Shown here in pieces: positions 58,429-64,000 of a DNA stretch of 64,000 bases. Position 1 is the stretch's first letter, and each line of letters opens with the position of its first letter. Both the position numbers and the translations under genes were made by a program. This DNA comes from Flavobacterium sp. ACN2 (GTDB taxonomy: Bacteria > Bacteroidota > Bacteroidia > Flavobacteriales > Flavobacteriaceae): NCBI RefSeq assembly GCF_002303885.1, contig NZ_MRCM01000007.1, forward strand, positions 62,001-126,000, written 5' to 3'. Below the pieces are notes generated by a model. It made no database searches. It worked only from the letters and a program-made list of their open reading frames with translations, and was not told the origin of the DNA.

Positions 58429-59330
58429 TATCCGTTTATTAATTTCATAATTCTGTTAAAGTCAGCTTCAGAATTAAATGGAATTGTAATTTTTCCTTTT
58501 CCGTTACCAGCGACTTTTATATCAACTTTTGAACCAAAATAATCGTTGAAAGAATTTTTTTGAGTTTCTCTAACTACGAATGCAGCATCTGCTTTTGGCT
58601 TTCCATCTGCTTTTGGCTGTAAACCTTCGTGGTAATTTTTAACTAAAGCTTCTGTTTCGCGAACAGATAGATTTTGGCTAACGATTTTTTGGTAAATATC
58701 GGTTTGAACGTCTAAATCTTCAATGTTGATAATTGCTCTACCGTGTCCCATGCTAATAAAACCATCACGAATACCAGTCTGGATAATCGGATCTAATTTT
58801 AAAAGACGCAAATAGTTGGCAATTGTCGAACGTTTTTTACCCACTCTTTCACTCATTTGCTCTTGAGTTAATTGAATTTCGTCGATTAAACGTTGATATG
58901 ATAAAGCAATCTCAATTGGATCTAAATCATGACGTTGGATGTTTTCAACCAAAGCCATAACCAATGATTCGTTGTCATTTGCAATACGAATATAAGCAGG
59001 AACGTGAGTTAAGCCTACTAATTTAGACGCGCGAAGACGACGCTCTCCAGAGATTAACTGGTATTTGTTAAAATCTAATTTACGAACAGTAATAGGTTGA
59101 ATTACACCAAGTTCTTTAATAGAAGTGGCTAACTCGCGTAATGATTCTTCATTAAAATTGCTTCTAGGCTGAAACGGATTTATCTCAATCGCACTTATTT
59201 CAAGCTCAATGATGTTTCCAACAACTTTGTCAGCATTTTTGTCTTCTACTGATTTGATGTCGTTTTCCGGATCTTTTAATAAGGCAGATAATCCTCTTCC
59301 TAAGGCTTGTTTTTTAATTACTTTTGTCAT
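58428..59330 (-). CDS. parB: Chromosome-partitioning protein ParB
   Basis: 300 residues. N-terminal KKQALGRGLSALL, CTPase/ParB domain with ISAIEINPFQPRSNFNEESL and the arginine-rich box LISGERRLRASKLVGLTHVP, NIQRHDLDPIEIALSYQRLI. The helix-turn-helix region is LTQEQMSERVGKKRSTIANY, with GHGRAIIN following; the C-terminal dimerisation domain is short. Binds parS sites and slides as a clamp for chromosome segregation. No parS-like 16-mer was seen near it. Lies 5 bp after parA. Confidence 0.96.
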   Translation of the reverse strand: MTKVIKKQALGRGLSALLKDPENDIKSVEDKNADKVVGNIIELEISAIEINPFQPRSNFNEESLRELATSIKELGVIQPITVRKLDFNKYQLISGERRLRASKLVGLTHVPAYIRIANDNESLVMALVENIQRHDLDPIEIALSYQRLIDEIQLTQEQMSERVGKKRSTIANYLRLLKLDPIIQTGIRDGFISMGHGRAIINIEDLDVQTDIYQKIVSQNLSVRETEALVKNYHEGLQPKADGKPKADAAFVVRETQKNSFNDYFGSKVDIKVAGNGKGKITIPFNSEADFNRIMKLING

Positions 59331-59335
59331 AAAAA

Positions 59336-60103
59336 CTATTTACTGTTTTTCTTTATAATTTCCTGTGCTAAATGAATATAGTTTACGGCACCTTTGCTTG
59401 TCGCATCATAATTAATGATACTTTCTCCAAAACTTGGAGCCTCACTTAGTTTTACATTTCGCTGAATTACAGTATCAAAAACCATATCGTTAAAGTGTTT
59501 TTGAACTTCTTCTACAACCTGATTTGATAAACGTAATCTTGAATCGTACATTGTTAGTAATAAACCTTCAATGTCAAGATCTGGGTTGTGGATTTTTTGA
59601 ATACTCTTAATAGTGTTCAATAATTTTCCTAATCCTTCAAGTGCAAAATATTCACATTGGATAGGAATAACTACAGAATCTGCTGCTGTTAAAGCATTCA
59701 AGGTTAACAAACCTAAAGAAGGTGCGCAGTCGATAATGATATAATCATATTCTTCTTTTGCTTCTTCCAATGCTTTTTTAAGCATGTATTCGCGGTTTTC
59801 TTTGTCAACCAATTCAATTTCGATAGCAACAAGGTCAATGTGAGCAGGGATCACGTCAACGTTTGGAGCTGTACATTTTAAAACGGCTTCTTTTGGTGTT
59901 ACAGTATGTTCAAGTATTTGGTAAGTTCCGGTTTCAACTGTTTCTACGTCAATTCCAAGACCAGATGTAGCATTGGCCTGTGGATCAGCGTCGATTAATA
60001 ATACTTTTTTTTCTAAAACACCTAATGAGGCAGCAAGATTTACTGATGTAGTAGTCTTTCCAACGCCTCCTTTTTGATTAGCAATAGCAATGATTTTGCC
60101 CAT
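59336..60103 (-). CDS. parA: Chromosome-partitioning ATPase ParA
   Basis: 255 residues. Deviant Walker A MGKIIAIANQKGGVGKTTTS (~1-18), Walker A' VLLIDADPQANATSGLG, Walker B EYDYIIIDCAPSLGLLTLNA and the DNA-contacting C-terminal region (VIQRNVKLSEAPSFGESIIN). Works with ParB to segregate the origin region. First gene of the parA-parB-DUF5683-dapB-lepB run. Confidence 0.97.
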   Translation of the reverse strand: MGKIIAIANQKGGVGKTTTSVNLAASLGVLEKKVLLIDADPQANATSGLGIDVETVETGTYQILEHTVTPKEAVLKCTAPNVDVIPAHIDLVAIEIELVDKENREYMLKKALEEAKEEYDYIIIDCAPSLGLLTLNALTAADSVVIPIQCEYFALEGLGKLLNTIKSIQKIHNPDLDIEGLLLTMYDSRLRLSNQVVEEVQKHFNDMVFDTVIQRNVKLSEAPSFGESIINYDATSKGAVNYIHLAQEIIKKNSK

Positions 60104-60322
60104 TTATTTTCTGAATTTTGAACCGTAAAAATACAATTATTTATGGTTTCTGAAAATCTATTTTGTTAACATTTGTGAAAGTGTGCCTAATCGGGCTTTC
60201 ATGGGTGTTTGATAGAAAATTATTCTAGTTATGAATGAAGTTATTAATAAGTTTTTGATACAATTTAGTGGTATTCTTGCCTCAAAAAGACAAGAATCTA
60301 ATTTTGTAGCGAGAAAAACTTT

Positions 60323-60727
60323 TTATTTTAAAATCTCGATAGTGACATAAACTAAGCCACTTTTTTTATTGGATGCAATGTCCATAAAAGCTCTTTTGCT
60401 GAGATCGATTTCTCTTCCTTTAACAAAAGGTCCGCGATCTGTAATTTCTACGATCGTGAATTTATTGTTTGCCTCGTTTGTTATTTTTAGTATTGTGCCA
60501 AAAGGGAATTTTTTATGTGCAGCAGTTAGCTCATTGTTGTTGAATCTTTTTCCACTTGCTGTTTTTCTTCCATTAAATTTATCATGATAATAAGAAGCGT
60601 GGGCATTTTTCTTATATAAGACACTTTCTTTTGCTAATGAACACGAATCTATTGAAATGATGTTTTTTTCTTGCGCGATTATAGCAGTAGAGAAAACTAA
60701 AGCAATAAATAATAGAATCTTTTTCAT
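60323..60727 (-). CDS. RlpA-like double-psi beta-barrel protein
   Basis: 134 residues. Signal peptide (KKILLFIALVFSTAIIAQ), then the DPBB core: ASYYHDKFNGRKTASGKRFN, NNELTAAHKKFPFGTILKIT and IVEITDRGPFVKGREIDLSK followed by RAFMDIA. The motifs ASGxxF, TAAHxxxPFGT and VxxxDRGPF are classical for RlpA/rare lipoprotein A. No SPOR domain and no lipobox, so it is a small soluble periplasmic form. RlpA proteins in other bacteria cleave denuded peptidoglycan. Confidence 0.9.
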   Translation of the reverse strand: MKKILLFIALVFSTAIIAQEKNIISIDSCSLAKESVLYKKNAHASYYHDKFNGRKTASGKRFNNNELTAAHKKFPFGTILKITNEANNKFTIVEITDRGPFVKGREIDLSKRAFMDIASNKKSGLVYVTIEILK

Positions 60728-60944
60728 TTTGTTTTTCCTTTCCTATTTGGGGGCAAAAAAAAGCTATTAAAGAAAAACAGATGTCTTGGATAAGGCATAT
60801 TTATGTTAGAAAAAGACAAAATTTAGAGATTTTGTAGTGTTTTTGATAAGAAAATTGAGATCAAAAGTGGACTCGAAGGTTGAAGATTATTGCTATTTTG
60901 GGCTTTCTTAAAATTACAATTATTACAATCTATCAAACCACAAA

Positions 60945-63128
60945 ATGAACATTCTTATGAGTAAAAAAGCAATTTCATTATTTACGGCATTTGCATTTAT
61001 ACTGCTTTTATGCAGTTTTACTTCGTCGTTTTCGAATAACGAAAAAATAGAGGGGAGTAAAAAAATTGAACGCAAAATTGTTTACAGCAAAAAGAAACAT
61101 AATATTACATTATCATGGTCGGCTTTTGGTACTTCTGGAAATTATATGATTACTAGAGGGGGCAGCCGTTTGGCATCTGATTTTGTTTCAGTAGGATCAA
61201 CTTCTAAATTAACATTTACCGATAATAAGCCGAATGCAGCTAAATATGAGAATTATTATAAAGTAACTCGAAACGATGTTACCATTATAATTTCACTCGA
61301 AAATCAGATTTTTGGAGATAATATGTATTTCTATGATAGAAAACATGAAAAAGCTGAAACAGCCCGAAATGAAATTAACGCACAATTTAGCAGTATTGGT
61401 TTAGGCGGTGCAAATGGAGAGTGGACAACAAAACGTCAGGCTTATTATTTTAAACCAAATCTTAAGGGACAAACCTACGATTTGGGCGGATCGGGTTCTG
61501 CATCGTCTGCAACATCTAATGCCATAGAATTAGGGTTTTATTCTCATATTGGAGGTTTAGGAAAAGTGCCTTCAGACGTTAAATTGGGGGCAATATTTAC
61601 AAGACCTCATCTTTCTGGTGGAGCAAATGCGACTTGTACATTTTGGCGTTCTGTTGAAAATGTAGAAGTAATACGTGATTTTTCATGGACGGTTTCTCAG
61701 TCAACTAGCGCCAGAAGATTGCTGATTGAAAATACTTCAAAGTATATTTCGGATATTGGAGATACTAACTTTTGGGGCAGCGGCGGTTTTATTGCAGATA
61801 CTCATTATACATCTGCAAGACCGAACTGGGGTGGACAGCAACAATGGTATACTAGAAATACTGTTTTTCCTTCCGGTTCTGAGGCTATGGGAGGATCGTA
61901 TAATATGGTTTGGCAGGGATGTGTAAATCCTCCGCAGGCAGATGATGCCAATTCTCCAATTCCGACAACTCCTATTATAAGAGAAAAACCTTTTCTTTTT
62001 ATCGATAATGACGGAGAATATAAAATTTTTGTTCCAGCTTGGCAAAAGGATAGAGTTGGAGTTTCATGGTCGGCAACAGATATAGGAAAAGGTGAAATTC
62101 AAGATTTGATTGCAAACTGGTATGTGGCTAAAGAAGGAGATACTGATGTAGAAATTAATGCTGCATTGAAAGCGGGTAAAAATATATTTTTCACTCCGGG
62201 ACATTATGCTTTGAATGCTCCGATTCAGGTAAACAGAAAAGGCGCGATACTTCTAGGAGCTGGTATTGCTTCTGTAACGCTAGAGCCAACAGAAAAAAAT
62301 AGTTGGGGATGTATTTATGCTGATGATAAAGACGGAATCATCATTGCTGGACTTTTAATGGATTCATCGAATAGTACGACGTATCAAGTTAGAATTGGTA
62401 ATGAAGGAGCAAATGCAGGCCATAGTGCAGATCCTATTTTGCTTAGCGATATTACTTGCCGAGTGGGCGGGGTTCAGTCAAAAAATGTTCAGATTCAGGC
62501 TTCTATGCAGTTAAATAGTAACAATGTTGTAGGAGATCATTTCTGGTTGTGGCGTGCCGATCATGGTTCGCAGAAAGGTGGTGACGCACGTTGGAAAAGA
62601 GACAGATGTAAAAACGGACTTATTGTAGCGGGTAATGATGTAACGCTTTATGCCTTGTTTGTGGAGCATTATCAGGAATATGAAGTATTATGGTTAGGAG
62701 AACGTGGTCGAACTTTCTTCTTTCAAAACGAACCACCATACGATGCGCCAAATCAGGAAAGCTGGAGCAGTCAGGGAGGTAGAGTTGATGGTTATGCTGC
62801 ATTTAAAGTTACGAATACAGTAAAAGAACATCAAAGTATCGGAATGGGATCTTATGCTGTTTTTACTGGAACAGATGGGAATGTAAATAAGAAAAATGGT
62901 TTTGAAGTACCTAATAGTCCAAATGTGAAATTGGAGAAAATGTGTATTACTCGTTTTGCAGGTTCAGGAAATATTCAGAATGTTATTAACGGTACTGGCG
63001 GAAGCACGGCGACTGGTGTAAAACGTGTGGCATCATATAATAATGGAGAAGGCGTACAACCTTTTGATGAAGAATTTACTTTGCCTAATAAGGGATCTTA
63101 TCCTTCTTATATAAGTATGGAAAAATAG
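60945..63128 (+). CDS. Secreted right-handed beta-helix protein (pectate-lyase-like), activity unknown
   Basis: 727 residues; ATG 60957 four codons in is an equally possible start. N-terminal signal sequence (ISLFTAFAFILLLCSFTSSF). Residues ~50-130 form a small beta domain (NITLSWSAFGTSGNYMITRG). The rest is a beta-helix: LGGANGEWTTKRQAYYFKPN, VSQSTSARRLLIENTSKYIS, DVEINAALKAGKNIFFTPGH, IQVNRKGAILLGAGIASVTL, FWLWRADHG, NDVTLYALFVEHYQEYEVLW and YFQNEPPYDAP-like FFFQNEPPYDAPNQESW. I recall homologs in Streptomyces and others labelled 'adenylyl cyclase' or 'coagulation factor 5/8', names not supported by any visible domain. A glycan-active enzyme is the best guess. Single gene with its own upstream region. 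Confidence 0.7.
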   Translation: MNILMSKKAISLFTAFAFILLLCSFTSSFSNNEKIEGSKKIERKIVYSKKKHNITLSWSAFGTSGNYMITRGGSRLASDFVSVGSTSKLTFTDNKPNAAKYENYYKVTRNDVTIIISLENQIFGDNMYFYDRKHEKAETARNEINAQFSSIGLGGANGEWTTKRQAYYFKPNLKGQTYDLGGSGSASSATSNAIELGFYSHIGGLGKVPSDVKLGAIFTRPHLSGGANATCTFWRSVENVEVIRDFSWTVSQSTSARRLLIENTSKYISDIGDTNFWGSGGFIADTHYTSARPNWGGQQQWYTRNTVFPSGSEAMGGSYNMVWQGCVNPPQADDANSPIPTTPIIREKPFLFIDNDGEYKIFVPAWQKDRVGVSWSATDIGKGEIQDLIANWYVAKEGDTDVEINAALKAGKNIFFTPGHYALNAPIQVNRKGAILLGAGIASVTLEPTEKNSWGCIYADDKDGIIIAGLLMDSSNSTTYQVRIGNEGANAGHSADPILLSDITCRVGGVQSKNVQIQASMQLNSNNVVGDHFWLWRADHGSQKGGDARWKRDRCKNGLIVAGNDVTLYALFVEHYQEYEVLWLGERGRTFFFQNEPPYDAPNQESWSSQGGRVDGYAAFKVTNTVKEHQSIGMGSYAVFTGTDGNVNKKNGFEVPNSPNVKLEKMCITRFAGSGNIQNVINGTGGSTATGVKRVASYNNGEGVQPFDEEFTLPNKGSYPSYISMEK

Positions 63129-63144
63129 TAAGAACGATTTTTTT

Positions 63145-63251
63145 GCCACGAATTCACGAATTATTTTTTCAAATCTTCGCGATTATTTATTCGAATTAAT
63201 TCGAATAATATTAGATAAAGTATTTAAAAAGAAAATTCGTGAATTCGTGGC
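63145..63251. repeat. Palindromic repeat with 18-bp arms (GCCACGAATTCACGAATT)
   Basis: GCCACGAATTCACGAATT (63145-63162) is exactly complementary to 63234-63251; between them are further attcgaattaattcgaat units. Same family as 45405-45444. Confidence 0.75.
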
Positions 63252-63327
63252 GAATACTATTTGTTTCGTTTCTAGTATGTTTAGGAATAGCTAACAAAGG
63301 CGCAAAGTTTTTTATTTGAGTTTAAAG

Positions 63328-63437
63328 CAAAAAAAAAGTCTTTTCAAAATTGAAAAGACTTTTGTCGGGGTGGCAGTCCCGAAAGCTTTCGGGAGAACCT
63401 GCGGCCTTCCCGATTTTCAATCGGGACGCGATAACCG
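63328..63437 (-). pseudogene. Decayed tRNA-Pro copy interrupted by palindromic units
   Basis: Positions 63328-63376 repeat, almost base for base, the terminator hairpin and 3' acceptor/T-arm end of the real tRNA-Pro (63464-63515). After GGTGGCAG the T-loop bases are replaced by the perfect palindrome TCCCGAAAGCTTTCGGGA (63377-63394). Then GAACCTGCGGCC matches again, and the anticodon arm is replaced by TCCCGATTTTCAATCGGGA (63408-63426). GCGATAACCG matches again (63428-63437), after which the 5' acceptor half is absent. A cloverleaf cannot close, so it is not a functional tRNA. Confidence 0.75.
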
Positions 63438-63465
63438 TTCGATTATATAGGTTTTAGTTTATTGC

Positions 63466-63503
63466 AAAAAAAAAGTCTTTTCAAATAAATGAAAAGACTT
63501 TTG
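63466..63503 (-). terminator. Terminator of tRNA-Pro
   Basis: On the minus strand AAAAGTCTTTTCA and TGAAAAGACTTTT form a strong stem with a short loop followed by T-run, starting right after the tRNA 3' end. Confidence 0.8.
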
Positions 63504-63578
63504 TCGGGGTGGCAGGATTCGAACCTGCGGCCTCCTGCTCCCAAAGCAGGCGCGATAACCGGGCTACGCTACACCCCG
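63504..63578 (-). tRNA. tRNA-Pro, anticodon TGG
   Basis: 75 nt on the minus strand. Acceptor 5' CGGGGTG pairs with 3' CACCCCG plus discriminator A; anticodon arm CCTGC-TTTGGGA-GCAGG with TGG at 63543-63541; T-arm GCAGG-TTCGAAT-CCTGC. CCA is not encoded. A terminator follows at once. Confidence 0.95.
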
Positions 63579-63725
63579 AAGATGTAATTTTGTTGTAGTG
63601 CCCGAAAGCGGTTGCAAAGATATAAATAAATTTGATTTGTAAAAGGAAAAAATGAAAATAAATAAAACTTATTTCTACATAGCTATTTCAGATTTATTTT
63701 AGACGTTATTTTTTATAATAAAGTT

Positions 63726-63733
63726 TACATTTG
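63726..63733 (+). promoter_or_regulatory. -7 element of trxB
   Basis: TACATTTG, exact TAnnTTTG match, 21 bp before the trxB ATG. Confidence 0.55.
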
Positions 63734-63754
63734 CAACTCAAAAATACTATTACT

Positions 63755-64000
63755 ATGTCAAATACAATCGAAAAAATTAAATGCCTTATTATAGGTTCTG
63801 GTCCTGCAGGTTATACTGCGGCTATTTATGCGGCTAGAGCTAACATGAATCCAGTATTATATCAAGGAATGCAGCCTGGTGGTCAATTGACAACTACTAA
63901 TGAGGTTGAAAACTTTCCTGGTTATGTTGATGGAGTAACAGGACCTGAAATGATGATTCAGTTACAAGATCAAGCAAAACGTTTTGGTGCAGACATTCGT
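63755..64000 (+). CDS. trxB: Thioredoxin reductase, N-terminal part (3' end outside window)
   Basis: 82 codons to the window edge. [20 protein letters not shown] carries the FAD-binding GxGxxG (GSGPAG), followed by [20 protein letters not shown], the [17 protein letters not shown] signature of bacterial thioredoxin reductases and [25 protein letters not shown]-dependent reduction of thioredoxin in the cytoplasm. The redox-active Cys pair would lie beyond the window. Confidence 0.95.
   Translation, partial: MSNTIEKIKCLIIGSGPAGYTAAIYAARANMNPVLYQGMQPGGQLTTTNEVENFPGYVDGVTGPEMMIQLQDQAKRFGADIR

Larger units (their letters stand above)
63129..63503. other. Repeat-rich intergenic region upstream of tRNA-Pro
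   Basis: 374 bp without a protein gene. It holds a long palindrome (63145-63251), 'cgcaaag' units near 63300, and a decayed tRNA copy with its own terminator-like hairpin (63328-63437), then the tRNA-Pro terminator. Confidence 0.7.

Noticed and set aside
58428..60103. parS sites or replication origin near parAB
   Set aside because: No 16-bp parS-like palindrome or DnaA-box cluster seen around parAB; dnaA/dnaN are not in the window.
63365..63437. Possible second functional tRNA (the loop TTGAAAA would give a GAA/Phe anticodon)
   Set aside because: The 5' acceptor half is missing, the T-loop is replaced by an 18-bp palindrome and the D-arm is incomplete, so no cloverleaf is possible.

Overview
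This window looks like chromosomal DNA of a Bacteroidota bacterium, most probably a Flavobacterium. The DNA is AT-rich. It carries SusC/SusD proteins and TonB-dependent receptors with N-terminal carboxypeptidase-like domains. Many genes are preceded by the phylum's TAnnTTTG -7 promoter element, often with TTG or TTTG about 18-21 bp upstream, and classical Shine-Dalgarno sequences are scarce. I see no prophage, insertion sequence, transposase, CRISPR array or rRNA. Most of the window is ordinary core chromosome, with short accessory islands and many small palindromic intergenic repeats.

Layout. 1-12.4 kb: a truncated outer-membrane receptor gene (minus), argS, a SusC/SusD pair with no visible glycan enzymes, then a heme-uptake locus (DUF6607 protein divergent from a heme-type TonB receptor and an HmuY-like lipoprotein). 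12.5-17.1 kb: a three-gene operon of two SGNH hydrolases and an MBOAT O-acyltransferase, probably a cell-envelope O-acetylation system; one SGNH protein has a LysM domain inside it. 17.4-24.5 kb: ffh, folD, a CorA-type transporter, a highly structured RNA-like element, a membrane-protein/winged-helix/DUF4153-like module with a repeated palindromic operator, and rluF. 24.6-26.9 kb: a frameshifted monooxygenase, a cytochrome P450 and a divergent ArsR-type regulator. 27-36 kb: alpha/beta hydrolase, a zinc-ribbon-family protein that has lost its cysteines, a Nif3-like protein, a YoeB-type toxin-antitoxin pair directly upstream of lpxK, a TPR hybrid histidine kinase, GAPDH and lipA. 36-47.4 kb: tandem M48 proteases, PH-domain and DUF4184 proteins, a TonB-like protein, an ECF sigma factor overlapping a glycosyltransferase, a PaiB-like protein, murB, a second glycosyltransferase, a DUF2461 protein and recF. 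47.5-54.7 kb: a TPR protein, ribH, a DUF6624 protein, mutL, two rhomboids and an EEP-family protein. 54.8-60.7 kb: a minus-strand housekeeping run (wbqC-like, lepB, dapB, DUF5683, parB, parA) plus an RlpA-like protein. 60.9-64 kb: a secreted beta-helix protein, a decayed tRNA copy, tRNA-Pro(TGG) and the 5' end of trxB.

Gene cooperation. The heme locus appears to share a mirror-symmetric divergent promoter. The SGNH/SGNH/MBOAT genes overlap or abut and should act together, the MBOAT moving acyl groups across the membrane and the SGNH proteins transferring or removing them. The P450, the monooxygenase remnant and the ArsR regulator share a divergent control region. The winged-helix gene lies between two promoters that carry the same palindrome. 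lpxK starts 4 bp after the toxin gene and may depend on the toxin-antitoxin promoter.

Limits. All calls come from reading the sequence. No database search, RNA folding program or alignment was run. Positions of short regulatory motifs may be off by a base or so.
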